35,373 bases of DNA, taken from the NCBI GenBank assembly GCA_902826795.1, contig CADEGD010000016.1, forward strand, positions 1 through 35,373. Direction: 5' to 3'. Positions 7,452-15,549 of the stretch are shown piece after piece (position 1 is the first letter of the stretch; each line of letters begins with the position of its first letter). This DNA is from an uncultured Acidobacteriota bacterium (GTDB taxonomy: Bacteria > Acidobacteriota > Blastocatellia > Pyrinomonadales > Pyrinomonadaceae). A program made the translations under genes and the position numbers. The notes under the pieces were generated by a model. It was not told where the DNA came from. It was given only the letters and a program-made list of their open reading frames with translations, and did not search any database.

Positions 7452-9083
7452 ATGACTAAGATCGGAATCCCTAGAGAGATCCATCCGGGGGAGAAGCGTG
7501 TAGCCGCAACTCCGCAAACCGTCTTGAAGCTGAAAAAGCTTGGGTTCGACGTTGCCGTCGAATCGGGTGCGGGCGATTCGATAAACGCCAGCAATGCCGA
7601 ATACAAGGAAGCGGGGGCGGAAGTTCTCGCGGACGCAGCGGCACTTTGGTCGGCTTCGGACGTCGTGATGAAAGTGCGCCCGCCGGAGGGGAATGAGACC
7701 GATCTGATCCGCGAGGATGGATGGCTCGTCGGGTTCATGTGGCCGGGTCAGAATCGCGAGGTCGTAGATAAACTCGCGAAAAAGAATGCGACCGTGTTCG
7801 CGATGGACAGCGTTCCCCGTATAACGCGTGCCCAGAAGATGGACACGCTTTCCGCGATGGCGAATATTGCCGGATATCGTGCAGTTATCGAAGCGGCAAA
7901 TCATTTTCCGCGATTCTTCACAGGGCAAATTACGGCGGCAGGTAAGATCGACCCGGCGAAGGTGCTGGTGATAGGTGCTGGCGTTGCTGGACTCTCCGCG
8001 ATCGGTGCCGCGAAAGGTCTTGGAGCGATCGTCCGTGCATTCGATCCTCGCTCAGCTACGAAAGATCAAGTCGCCTCGATGGGAGCCGAGTTCTTGGAAC
8101 TCGATATTAACGAAGAAGGCGAGGGCAAGGGCGGATATGCCAAGCAGATGTCCGACGACTTCCTGAAAGCCGAGATGGCTCTCTTCGCCGCGCAGGCGAT
8201 GCAGGTCGACATCATCGTCACGACCGCGCTAATTCCCGGTAAACCTGCTCCGAAGCTGATCACGCAGGGCATGGTCGAATCGATGAAGCCGGGCTCGGTG
8301 ATCGTCGATCTCGCCGCTGAGCAGGGCGGCAATTGCGTCCTGACCGAACCGGGCAAGGTCGTCCACCACAAAGGGGTCACGATCATCGGCTATGCCGATC
8401 TGCCATCACGGATGGCGTCGATGTCGTCGCAACTCTACGGAGCCTGCGTCACCGCTTTTCTGGAAGAGCTGTTTCGGAGCGCGGACACTCCTGTCCGCAC
8501 GGAGGCCGCTTCGGCGTCCGAAGAAAGTCTCGGCGGAGGAACCGCCGACGCGGACAAGAGTGTCCGCACTCCAATCGATCTCGATAACGAAGTCATCCGC
8601 GGTGCGATCGTCCTCGACCATGGCAAGATGCTCTGGCCGGCACCAGTGAAAGAGACTGCACTAGCTCCTCCAGAACCGGGCGGCCACGAAAAGCCGGCAC
8701 CGGCAGTTAAGGCTGCGAACGCAGGCCACGGAGCCGACGACGGCAACGGCCTTAACCCCCTTGTGCTCGTCGTTATTGGAGCGGTGCTCCTGCTGATCGG
8801 TTTCTTTGTGCCCGATTCGAAGCTGTCGCACTTCACGGTGTTCATGCTCGCGGTCTTCGTCGGCTTCCAGGTCGTGTGGAACGTCAAACCCGCTCTCCAC
8901 ACGCCGCTGATGTCCGTCACGAACGCGATCAGCGGCATCATCCTTGTCGGCGGCATGCTGCAGCTCTCAGGAACGCTCAACGTAACCACGCTCCTCGGAG
9001 CCATCGCCGTCCTCATCGCCACGATCAACATTGCTGGCGGATTTTTGGTAACCAACCGAATGTTGGCGATGTTTAGGAAGTAG
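7452..9083 (+). CDS. pntA: NAD(P) transhydrogenase subunit alpha
   Basis: A 543-residue PntA carrying both the NAD(H)-binding domain I and the membrane part in one chain. With PntB it couples hydride transfer from NADH to NADP+ to proton re-entry across the inner membrane. Visible motifs are [17 protein letters not shown] at the N-terminus, [22 protein letters not shown], the dinucleotide loop [20 protein letters not shown], and [12 protein letters not shown]. About four hydrophobic segments follow residue 435. Residues 344-372 are encoded by the palindromic repeat at 8481-8567 and are not expected in the family; the canonical sequence resumes at [24 protein letters not shown]. An Ala/Pro-rich linker around residues 402-430 joins the two halves. 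pntB lies about 1 kb downstream rather than adjacent. Confidence 0.95.
   Translation: MTKIGIPREIHPGEKRVAATPQTVLKLKKLGFDVAVESGAGDSINASNAEYKEAGAEVLADAAALWSASDVVMKVRPPEGNETDLIREDGWLVGFMWPGQNREVVDKLAKKNATVFAMDSVPRITRAQKMDTLSAMANIAGYRAVIEAANHFPRFFTGQITAAGKIDPAKVLVIGAGVAGLSAIGAAKGLGAIVRAFDPRSATKDQVASMGAEFLELDINEEGEGKGGYAKQMSDDFLKAEMALFAAQAMQVDIIVTTALIPGKPAPKLITQGMVESMKPGSVIVDLAAEQGGNCVLTEPGKVVHHKGVTIIGYADLPSRMASMSSQLYGACVTAFLEELFRSADTPVRTEAASASEESLGGGTADADKSVRTPIDLDNEVIRGAIVLDHGKMLWPAPVKETALAPPEPGGHEKPAPAVKAANAGHGADDGNGLNPLVLVVIGAVLLLIGFFVPDSKLSHFTVFMLAVFVGFQVVWNVKPALHTPLMSVTNAISGIILVGGMLQLSGTLNVTTLLGAIAVLIATINIAGGFLVTNRMLAMFRK
8481..8567 (+). repeat. Structured palindromic repeat embedded in frame in pntA
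   Basis: Eighty-seven bases (29 codons) made of four consecutive hairpins: GCGGACA-ctcc-TGTCCGC (8481-8498), CTTCGG-cgt-CCGAAG (8509-8523), CGGCGG-aggaa-CCGCCG (8531-8547) and GCGGACA-agag-TGTCCGC (8550-8567). The outer two are also inverted copies of each other (18 of 20 bases over 8479-8498 versus 8550-8569). This is the layout of a REP/BIME-like element. It keeps the reading frame and encodes an Ala/Ser/Thr/Glu/Asp-rich, probably disordered loop of PntA. A related hairpin, GCGGACG-aggg-CGTCCGC, lies at 13714-13733. Confidence 0.75.
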
Positions 9084-9174
9084 CGTAACAGAGGAAATTG
9101 AAATTGTTTTCGCGAGATAGGTCGATGTGAGATTAGGACATGAAGCGAACGTTGAAATCTGCAATCACTAGATT

Positions 9175-9642
9175 TTGAAAGTATCTTTTTTCGTTTTGAC
9201 ACTTTCCATTATCGTATACAGCCAACATGTGATTGTTTGGGCTGAGGACCAAGATTGCTGTGATTCGGCTTTTGATTCGGCTTTTATTGAAGGACAGTAC
9301 TAAAGGTCGATTACTGCAAGTGGAATGAAGGTTATTTTGGCGGGAGGGGTCGTTAAGGATACGAAAAAGAAGCTGATGTTCTTCGTCCGGATTACAAATC
9401 TGTCAGATGGAAGGAAAACCATAATCCCATCAAATTTTATGATTGCTGTCCATAGCGGGGATTCCAAAACTTCGCCGGTCTGGGTCTCGCCGAAGAAAGA
9501 ACGCCCTGTACCTGGAGTCAAGTTCTTATTGGCCAACACTGTCTTGCCTGGACAAACCGTCGAAGGATTTCTTCGATACAAAGTAAAGAACCCAAAGGGC
9601 ATTATCTTTGCGGCGGCAATAGGACGAGATATGGATTCATAG
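9175..9642 (+). pseudogene. Secreted small protein, DUF4352-like, interrupted by an in-frame stop
   Basis: Read in one frame from TTG 9175, the first 42 codons give a signal-peptide-like start (KVSFFVLTLSIIVYS, then AEDQDCCD). A TAA stop follows at 9301-9303, and the same frame then stays open to 9642. The second part, alone startable at ATG 9325 (105 residues), has beta-rich segments such as KLMFFVRITNLSDGRKTIIPSNF and LPGQTVEGFLRYKV, reminiscent of DUF4352/telokin-like secreted domains, but without a secretion signal of its own. I read this as one gene broken by a nonsense change. A 12-base tandem duplication (9262-9273 and 9274-9285) precedes the stop. Alternatives are two separate small genes, or a real ORF starting at 9325. 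No Shine-Dalgarno is seen at either start. Function unknown. Confidence 0.5.
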
Positions 9643-9714
9643 TACTGGACTGGCCGATAAATACAGACGCGATTGACAAAAAGTTTTTCGAGGCTATTCC
9701 GATCACATAGATCT

Positions 9715-9945
9715 ATGAACTACAAAGACTACATAACAATCGAGCCGAACAAACGTGGTGGAAAGCCTTGTATTCGAGGGCTGCGGATCACGGTGTACGA
9801 AGTGCTTGAATATCTTGCTTCGGACATGACTGAAGAAGAGATCTTGGCAGATTTTTCGGATCTGACTAAAGAAGATCTTAAGGCGGCCATTGCTTTCGCA
9901 GCCGACCGTGAACGCCGTCTGATGGAAGTTCCGCTTGCCGCGTAG
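9715..9945 (+). CDS. DUF433 domain protein, orphan antitoxin-like
   Basis: A 76-residue DUF433 protein. The family pattern is clear: YITIEPNKRGGKPCIRGLRITVYEVLEYLA followed by MTEEEILADFSDLTKEDLKAAIAFAADRERR. DUF433 proteins are small helical DNA-binding-type proteins, usually encoded just before a DUF5615 PIN-like toxin, and are regarded as antitoxins. Here no toxin follows; a repeat element begins 12 bases after the stop. ATG 9715 gives the usual family length; an in-frame TTG at 9673 would add 14 atypical residues and overlaps a perfect TTGACA. It sits between pntA and pntB, where it looks like an insertion into an operon. Confidence 0.85.
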   Translation: MNYKDYITIEPNKRGGKPCIRGLRITVYEVLEYLASDMTEEEILADFSDLTKEDLKAAIAFAADRERRLMEVPLAA

Positions 9946-9956
9946 CGGAATGTGAA

Positions 9957-10121
9957 TTTAGCCGTGGGTTTCAACCCACGGTGGGTATAACCGAGGTTTC
10001 GCGTCGCGTCAGTGACGCCTGACAAAACGGCCAATTTCATTCGTCGCTATACGACGAGAATGATCCTCGATATTCCGTGGGTTTAAACCCACGGCTAAAC
10101 TCATTCGGTCGCTATGCGACC
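9957..10121. repeat. REP-like palindromic element between DUF433 gene and pntB
   Basis: Two 25-base arms, 9957-9981 and 10075-10099, are inverted copies with one mismatch. Each arm is itself a palindrome around CCGTGGGTTTnAACCCACGG. Inside are further dyads: GCGTCA-g-TGACGC near 10006-10018 and TCGTCG-ctata-CGACGA (10041-10057). A second version of the latter, GGTCGC-tat-GCGACC (10107-10121), follows the right arm. The ATG at 10114 lies in the loop of that last hairpin. The whole block resembles a BIME-type composite repeat, with no coding sequence inside. Confidence 0.75.
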
Positions 10122-10125
10122 ATTT

Positions 10126-11520
10126 ATGACTCAGTCACTTATCACCATTGCATACATCGCCGCGAGTGCGTTGTTCATCTTGAGCCTCGGCGGGTTGTCG
10201 CGGCAGGAAACGGCACGCCGCGGGAATTGGTACGGCATTATTGGGATGCTGATCGCGTTGGCGGCGACGGCTGCGGCGATGGATCCGAGCGGCTGGCCGA
10301 TCTTGGGCGGGGTGCTGATCGTCGGTGCATTGATCGGCGCCGCACTAGCCTCGCGCGTGCAGATGACCTCGATGCCCGAGCTTGTTGCGATCCTGCACAG
10401 CTTCGTCGGACTCGCGGCTGTTCTCGTAGGCTTTGGAACGTATCTTGGCCCATCGAACATCCCTCAGAACGAACTCCTGATCCATCACATCGAGATATTC
10501 ATAGGCGTCTGCATCGGTTCGATCACGTTCACCGGCTCAGTGATCGCGTTTCTCAAATTGCGAGGAAGCATCGGCGGGAAACCGTTCATGATCCCGGGTC
10601 GCCACATTATTAACCTCGCGATGCTTATCGGGACTATCGTGCTCGGCGTGATGTTTGCGATGGCCCCCGGAGTCAGCGGGAACACGTATCTTATTGCTGC
10701 GGCGGTGCTTACCGGCGTGCTCGGCATTCACTTTATCATGGCTATCGGCGGTGCGGACATGCCGGTCGTCGTCTCGATGCTCAACAGCTATTCAGGATGG
10801 GCGGCGTCGGCGGCTGGCTTTATGCTGTCGAACGATTTGCTGATCATCACCGGCGCCTTGGTCGGATCGAGCGGTGCGATCCTGAGCTACATCATGTGCA
10901 AAGGCATGAACCGCTCGTTCGTAAGCGTGATGCTCGGTGGGTTTGGTACTGAAGGGGGTGCTGCACCTGCCGCAGGTTCGGCTCCCGCAGGCGAAGTGCA
11001 TTCGATCGACGCGGCAAGCACAGCAGAAAAACTGCAGGCCGCCAAGAAGGTTATCATCGTACCTGGTTACGGTCTCGCCGTCGCACAGGCCCAACACTCG
11101 CTTGCCGAGGTCGTCAAGATCCTCAAGGAAGGCGGCACGGAAGTTAAGTTCGCTATTCATCCTGTCGCCGGCCGACTGCCCGGACACATGAACGTCCTCC
11201 TCGCTGAGGCCAACATTCCTTACGACATCGTCTTCGAGATGGAGGAGATCAACCACGAATACCCCTCGACCGACGTATCGTGGGTGATCGGCGCCAACGA
11301 CATCGTCAACCCCTCCGCTTTAGACGATCCCGCATCGCCCATCGCCGGCATGCCTGTCCTCCACGTCTGGGAAGCCCGCGACACCGTCGTCATGAAACGC
11401 GGCATGGCCAGCGGCTACGCCGGCGTCGACAACCCTCTCTTCTATATGGAAAATACGCTGATGCTCTTCGGCGATGCCAAGAAGGTGGTCGATGAGATTT
11501 TGACGGCGATGAGGAGTTAG
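10126..11520 (+). CDS. pntB: NAD(P) transhydrogenase subunit beta
   Basis: A 464-residue PntB: an N-terminal membrane domain of eight or nine helices, an Ala/Gly/Pro-rich linker around residues 276-290, and the NADP(H)-binding domain III. Domain III motifs are [39 protein letters not shown] and [17 protein letters not shown]. It pairs with PntA to make NADPH at the expense of the proton gradient. The start is uncertain. ATG 10126 gives the short hydrophobic N-terminus usual in PntB, while ATG 10114 adds four residues (MRPF) but lies in the loop of a repeat hairpin. Neither has a Shine-Dalgarno. The repeat directly upstream may limit translation or carry transcript-processing sites. Confidence 0.94.
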   Translation: MTQSLITIAYIAASALFILSLGGLSRQETARRGNWYGIIGMLIALAATAAAMDPSGWPILGGVLIVGALIGAALASRVQMTSMPELVAILHSFVGLAAVLVGFGTYLGPSNIPQNELLIHHIEIFIGVCIGSITFTGSVIAFLKLRGSIGGKPFMIPGRHIINLAMLIGTIVLGVMFAMAPGVSGNTYLIAAAVLTGVLGIHFIMAIGGADMPVVVSMLNSYSGWAASAAGFMLSNDLLIITGALVGSSGAILSYIMCKGMNRSFVSVMLGGFGTEGGAAPAAGSAPAGEVHSIDAASTAEKLQAAKKVIIVPGYGLAVAQAQHSLAEVVKILKEGGTEVKFAIHPVAGRLPGHMNVLLAEANIPYDIVFEMEEINHEYPSTDVSWVIGANDIVNPSALDDPASPIAGMPVLHVWEARDTVVMKRGMASGYAGVDNPLFYMENTLMLFGDAKKVVDEILTAMRS

Positions 11521-11632
11521 CCCCGACGTGCAAGGGGCAGAATTGTTAGAGAGGCATTACTTTTCGTGACGCTCGCCCCTGTTGCGGAATTGTCGATCCT
11601 TCTACTCTGGGTTTCGGAGCGCCAATATAGCC

Positions 11633-11638
11633 GGGAGG
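11633..11638 (+). promoter_or_regulatory. Ribosome binding site of the methyltransferase gene
   Basis: GGGAGG lies 7 bases before ATG 11646. The spacing favours that ATG over the GTG immediately before it at 11643. Confidence 0.65.
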
Positions 11639-11645
11639 ACAAGTG

Positions 11646-12461
11646 ATGAGTACAACTACCAAAGAATTCACGGAACTAAAGGGACGCTTGAAAGCTACCT
11701 GGGAGGCGGGCGATTTTGCCGAGGTTGCGAAGCACATCGGTGCGACGGCTGAGCAGTTCGTCGAACGGCTCGACATAGAGCCGGGGATGAAGGTGCTCGA
11801 TGTCGCATGCGGAAGTGGTAATCTAGCTGTCGTCGCGGCCGCCAAAGGTGCTGATGTCACCGGCGTCGACATTGCTGCGAACCTGATCGCAACGGCGAAA
11901 AAACGTGCAGTGGACCTTGGGCTAGACATCAAGTTCGATCACGGCGACGCTGAGGCAATGCCCTATGACGATGATTCGTTCGATCTGGTGATGACCATGT
12001 TTGGAGCGATGTTCGCGCCCCGTCCGGAAGTTGCTGCGAGCGAAATGCTGCGCGTCTGCAAGTCGGGTGGACGTATCGCAATGGCAAACTGGACGCCGAC
12101 CGGTGTCGCGGGACAAATGTTTGCCCTTGCCGGAAAATATCTCCCGCCCTCGCCTGTGCCGCCGCCGGTCCAGTGGGGCGATCCCGACATAGTGAAAGAA
12201 CGATTTGGGGACCACGTCTCGGATCTCAAACTGACGAATCGCATGGCTGAAATGATATATAACTTTCCGCCGTCAGAGGTCGTCCAATTCTTCCGCAAAT
12301 TCTTTGGGCCGACGGTTATGATGTTCATGGCCGTACCCGAAGACCGCCACGCAGAACTCACCAGAGACATGGAAGCCATATGGGCAGACAACAACCGTAG
12401 TAATGACGGCGGTACGCTCGTACACGGCGAATTTCTTGAGGTGATCGCCACCAAACGGTGA
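11646..12461 (+). CDS. SAM-dependent methyltransferase (Methyltransf_11/25 type)
   Basis: A 271-residue class I methyltransferase. The SAM-binding motif I is VLDVACGSGNLAVVAA near residue 50, followed by VTGVDIAANLI (motif Post-I), DHGDAEAMPYDDDSFDLVMTMFGAMFAPRP (motifs II-III) and EMLRVCKSGGRIAMANW. The order resembles UbiE/arsenite methyltransferase-like proteins acting on small molecules, but the ArsM cysteines are absent and the substrate cannot be deduced. No signal peptide, so cytoplasmic. It stands between pntB (125 bases upstream) and gcvT (106 bases downstream) and seems to be its own unit with a good ribosome binding site. Confidence 0.87.
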   Translation: MSTTTKEFTELKGRLKATWEAGDFAEVAKHIGATAEQFVERLDIEPGMKVLDVACGSGNLAVVAAAKGADVTGVDIAANLIATAKKRAVDLGLDIKFDHGDAEAMPYDDDSFDLVMTMFGAMFAPRPEVAASEMLRVCKSGGRIAMANWTPTGVAGQMFALAGKYLPPSPVPPPVQWGDPDIVKERFGDHVSDLKLTNRMAEMIYNFPPSEVVQFFRKFFGPTVMMFMAVPEDRHAELTRDMEAIWADNNRSNDGGTLVHGEFLEVIATKR

Positions 12462-12521
12462 AATTCTCGCCCGCCGTATACAGAACCAGACTGTGTGGGA
12501 AGGCGTGGCGAACGGAGCTTT

Positions 12522-12550
12522 TTGACACTCCCAATCGTGCGTGATAGCTT
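12522..12550 (+). promoter_or_regulatory. Candidate promoter of the gcv locus
   Basis: A perfect -35 hexamer TTGACA (12522-12527) is followed after 17 bases by TAGCTT (12545-12550), a weak -10. It is 18 bases from ATG 12568, giving a very short leader. No glycine riboswitch motif is visible in the 106-base gap. Confidence 0.4.
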
Positions 12551-12567
12551 CGACAGTTTACCGACGT

Positions 12568-13710
12568 ATGTCCAATGAAAACCTTAAGAAGACGCCGTTG
12601 AATGCGGTGCATCGCGAGCTTGGCGGGAGGATGGTCGATTTTGGCGGATGGGATATGCCTGTGCAGTATCCGACCGGTGTGATCGAGGAACATATGGCGA
12701 CGCGAACGCGCGCCGGGCTGTTCGACGTTTCGCACATGGGCGAGATATGGGTCGAGGGGCCGGACGCGATCGAGTTCATCAACGGCATCACGACCAACGA
12801 CGTCACAAAGCTAGTCGACGGACAGGCACATTACTCGGCCTTTCCAAACGAGCATGGTGGAGTCGTAGACGATTTGCTCGTTTATCGCTTTGCCGAAGAC
12901 CGTTTGCTTCTGGTGGTGAACGCGGGAACGACCGAGAAGGATTGGGCGTGGGTCAGCGGATTTCTCGCCGATGTACCCTCATCGGAGGCGGGCTTTGCGT
13001 CGCCCAAGCCGGACGTGAAAATTCGGAATGCCAGTGCGGATTATTGCCAGATCGCGATCCAAGGGCCGAAGGCGATAGGGATATTGCAGCAGTTGACCGA
13101 GACGGTGCTTGAGCCGATCAAGTATTACCATTTCACGGAAGGAAAGGTTGACGGAGTGGACGCGATCATCTCGCGGACGGGTTATACGGGCGAGGACGGG
13201 TTCGAGGTATACGCGGCTGCGGAAAAGGCGGAGCAGCTTTGGAGAAAGATGCTCGAGACAGGTGAGTCGGAAGGGATTCTGCCGTGCGGGCTTGCCGCTC
13301 GAAATACGCTGCGGCTGGAGTCGGCGATGTCGTTATATGGACACGAACTCGGCGACGATATCTCGACGCTTGAAGCCAATCTCGGCTGGATAACGAAACT
13401 GCAAAAGGGCGACTTTATTGGCAAGGACAAGATCGTCGAGTTAAAGGAAGCCGGATTGAAGCGGAAGCTTGTCGGGTTCGAGATGAAGGAGCCGGGCATC
13501 GCACGCGACGGGTTCGACGTTTATGTCGGTAACGACAGGGTCGGTGTCGTTACGTCGGGCTCGCCTGCTCCGTTCTTAAAGAAAAACATCGGCCTCGCGT
13601 TCGTGCCGCCCGAATTGGCAAATGTCGGGCAAGAAATTAGAATTGATGTAAGAGGAAAACGTCTCGCCGCCGAGGTCGTCCCGACGCCGTTCTATAAGAG
13701 AGAAAAATAG
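12568..13710 (+). CDS. gcvT: Glycine cleavage system T protein (aminomethyltransferase)
   Basis: A 380-residue GcvT. It takes the aminomethyl group from lipoylated H protein, releases ammonia and forms 5,10-methylenetetrahydrofolate. Recognisable parts are [23 protein letters not shown] at the N-terminus, [53 protein letters not shown], and the C-terminal barrel with [22 protein letters not shown] 12568 matches the family N-terminus; an in-frame GTG at 12541 would add nine unconserved residues. It is first in the gcv series, followed by gcvH after 37 bases that hold a small hairpin. Confidence 0.97.
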   Translation: MSNENLKKTPLNAVHRELGGRMVDFGGWDMPVQYPTGVIEEHMATRTRAGLFDVSHMGEIWVEGPDAIEFINGITTNDVTKLVDGQAHYSAFPNEHGGVVDDLLVYRFAEDRLLLVVNAGTTEKDWAWVSGFLADVPSSEAGFASPKPDVKIRNASADYCQIAIQGPKAIGILQQLTETVLEPIKYYHFTEGKVDGVDAIISRTGYTGEDGFEVYAAAEKAEQLWRKMLETGESEGILPCGLAARNTLRLESAMSLYGHELGDDISTLEANLGWITKLQKGDFIGKDKIVELKEAGLKRKLVGFEMKEPGIARDGFDVYVGNDRVGVVTSGSPAPFLKKNIGLAFVPPELANVGQEIRIDVRGKRLAAEVVPTPFYKREK

Positions 13711-13714
13711 AAGA

Positions 13715-13732
13715 GCGGACGAGGGCGTCCGC
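13715..13732. repeat. Short hairpin between gcvT and gcvH
   Basis: GCGGACG-aggg-CGTCCGC, a perfect 7-base-pair stem, five bases after the gcvT stop. The stem sequence resembles the outer hairpins of the repeat inside pntA (GCGGACA...TGTCCGC), so it may be a solo copy of the same family. It could act as an intercistronic stabiliser or attenuator. No T-run follows. Confidence 0.5.
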
Positions 13733-13747
13733 GTTCCATTGAAGAAA

Positions 13748-14137
13748 ATGTCAAACATTCCTGAGAATTTACGTTACAGCAAAGACCACGAGTGGGTGTC
13801 GGTTGACGGTGATGTTGCCGCGATCGGCATTACGGATTATGCCCAGCACTCGCTTGGCGATGTTGTGTATATCGACATGCCGCGAGTAGGCGACAAGTTT
13901 GCCGCGCACGAAGCGTTCGGCTCGGTTGAATCGGTGAAAGCCGTGTCCGAAGTTTTCACGCCGATCGGCGGTGAAGTTGTCGAGGTAAACGATGGCCTCA
14001 ACGACACGCCTGAAAAGGTAAACGGCGATCCGTACGGCGACGCTTGGTTCATCAAGATCAAGATGGACAACGCCGGCGAAGCCGACGGCATGTTATCGAG
14101 TGCGGAATACGAGGAATACCTCGAAGCTAGTGCGTAA
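13748..14137 (+). CDS. gcvH: Glycine cleavage system H protein
   Basis: A 129-residue lipoyl carrier of normal length. The lipoylated lysine is K64 in GSVESVKAVSEVFTPIGG. HEWVSVDGDVAAIGITDYAQHSLGDVVYIDMP at the N-terminus and DAWFIKIKM near the end are standard H-protein blocks. It shuttles the aminomethyl group between the P, T and L proteins. ATG 13748 fits the family start; the TTG at 13739 is not needed. No lipoate ligase, synthase or L-protein gene is in view. Confidence 0.97.
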   Translation: MSNIPENLRYSKDHEWVSVDGDVAAIGITDYAQHSLGDVVYIDMPRVGDKFAAHEAFGSVESVKAVSEVFTPIGGEVVEVNDGLNDTPEKVNGDPYGDAWFIKIKMDNAGEADGMLSSAEYEEYLEASA

Positions 14138-14150
14138 TTATTCGGTCTTT

Positions 14151-14214
14151 GGTCTTTGGTTTTAGGTCTTTGCTGACCGGATAGCCAAGGCCAAAAGGCC
14201 TAAGACCAAAGACC
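14151..14214. repeat. Imperfect inverted repeat abutting the gcvPA start codon
   Basis: Arms 14151-14171 (GGTCTTTGGTTTTAGGTCTTT) and 14194-14214 pair over 21 positions with two mismatches that become G-U pairs in RNA. GGTCTTT is also tandemly repeated just before the left arm (14144-14150), so the unit looks expandable. The right arm ends two bases before ATG 14217, occupying the place of the ribosome binding site. It lies in the 79-base gap between gcvH and gcvPA. Confidence 0.65.
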
Positions 14215-14216
14215 CA

Positions 14217-15545
14217 ATGAGATATATTCCAAATTCGCCCGAAGAACGTGCAGAGATGCTTGATTCTATCGGGCTTTCTAATGCGAGCGAGTTGTTTCGC
14301 TCGATACCTTCCGACGTTCAGCTTAATCGCAAGCTGAAGATCACCGATCCGCTTGCGGAGCCGGAGGTCATCGCGGCGATGGAAGAGATGGCGGCCCGGA
14401 ATACGGCGGCGACAAAGCCTTCGTTTCTCGGTGCGGGCGTTTATTCGCACTTTTCGCCGACGATCGTCGATCACCTGATCCAGCGGTCGGAATTCTTCAC
14501 GTCGTACACACCGTATCAGCCCGAGATCTCGCAGGGGACGCTGCAATACATCTTTGAATTCCAGACGCTGATCTGTCAGCTAACGGGAATGGAAGTCGCG
14601 AACGCTTCTATGTATGACGGCTCGACCGCGATGGCCGAGGCATATCTGATGGCCCAACGCGTTACGCGTCGGAACAAGATCGTCGTGGCGACGAGCGTGC
14701 ATCCCGAATACCGTGAGGTGGCTCGGACTTATACGCGACATGGGGATGCTGAGATAGTCGAAGTTGCTTTCGACGAATCGACCGGACGCCTTAGCGATCT
14801 TTCGGCGCTTGACGACAAGACCGCGGCGTTGGTCGTACAATCGCCGAATTTTTTTGGATGTGTCGAAGACTTGAAGGCACTCGCCGATGCGGCACACGCT
14901 GTCGGTGCGTTGTTCGTGGTGGTCGTGACTGAGGGAATTTCATTTGGATTGCTGAAGTCGCCGGGGTCGTGCGGTGCCGATATCGTCGTGGGCGAAGGGC
15001 AGTCGTTCGGGATACCGATGAGTTTCGGCGGCCCGCACGTCGGACTTTTCGCGACGCAGGATAAATATGTTCGTAACATGCCGGGACGCCTGTGCGGAAT
15101 CGCGTACGACAAGAACGGCAACCGCGGATTTACGCTAACGCTTTCGACTCGCGAACAGCACATCCGGCGTGAGAAAGCCACGTCGAACATCTGTACGAAT
15201 CAGGGGTTGATCGCGCTTGCCGCGACCATATATATGGAAGCGATGGGCCGCAAGGGTTTGCAGGAAGTCGCCGAGCAGAATGCTCAGAAGGCGGCGTATG
15301 CGAAACAGCAGATCGCCGGTCTTGAGGGCTATTCGATACCGTTCTCGGCTCCGACGTTCAACGAGTTCGTTGTACGCGGGCCTCGTGCGGCCAGCGAGGT
15401 GCTTGAGTCCGCTCGTTCGGCGGGAGTGATCGGCGGACTTGCATTGTCGAAGTACTACTCAGGCCGCGAGAACGAGTTTTTAGTTTGTGTGACTGAGACG
15501 AGTTCGAAGGCGAATATCGATAAGCTCGTTGCCGCACTTAATTAA
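14217..15545 (+). CDS. gcvPA: Glycine dehydrogenase (decarboxylating), subunit 1
   Basis: A 442-residue N-terminal-half P protein of the two-subunit type. With GcvPB it decarboxylates glycine and loads the aminomethyl group on GcvH. The family start MRYIPNSPEERAEMLDSIGL is exact. Other blocks are FLGAGVYSHFSPTIVDHL, FFTSYTPYQPEISQGTLQYIFEFQT, NASMYDGSTAMAEA, VGEGQSFGIPMSFGGPHVGLFA and REQHIRREKATSNICTNQGL. This subunit has the fold but not the PLP lysine, which is in GcvPB. There is no Shine-Dalgarno; an inverted repeat fills that space. gcvPB is not next but 1.8 kb downstream, after three unrelated genes. Confidence 0.97.
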   Translation: MRYIPNSPEERAEMLDSIGLSNASELFRSIPSDVQLNRKLKITDPLAEPEVIAAMEEMAARNTAATKPSFLGAGVYSHFSPTIVDHLIQRSEFFTSYTPYQPEISQGTLQYIFEFQTLICQLTGMEVANASMYDGSTAMAEAYLMAQRVTRRNKIVVATSVHPEYREVARTYTRHGDAEIVEVAFDESTGRLSDLSALDDKTAALVVQSPNFFGCVEDLKALADAAHAVGALFVVVVTEGISFGLLKSPGSCGADIVVGEGQSFGIPMSFGGPHVGLFATQDKYVRNMPGRLCGIAYDKNGNRGFTLTLSTREQHIRREKATSNICTNQGLIALAATIYMEAMGRKGLQEVAEQNAQKAAYAKQQIAGLEGYSIPFSAPTFNEFVVRGPRAASEVLESARSAGVIGGLALSKYYSGRENEFLVCVTETSSKANIDKLVAALN

Positions 15546-15549
15546 GTAA

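Noticed and set aside
8435..9202. 255-residue minus-strand open frame antisense to pntA
   Set aside because: It mirrors the pntA codon pattern, has Pro/Ser/Thr/Arg-rich shadow composition and no domain; pntA on the other strand is certain.
9175..9945. Toxin-antitoxin pair formed by the interrupted gene and DUF433
   Set aside because: The upstream protein has a secretion signal and no PIN/DUF5615 features, and the usual gene order is antitoxin first with the toxin downstream.
9957..10121. CRISPR array or tRNA-like element
   Set aside because: Only two inverted, not direct, long arms are present with no regular spacers, and no cloverleaf can be drawn; a REP-type composite fits better.
12462..12567. 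Possible glycine riboswitch upstream of gcvT
   Set aside because: No tandem aptamer pattern or conserved core could be found in the 106 bases; a plain promoter-like pair explains the gap as well.
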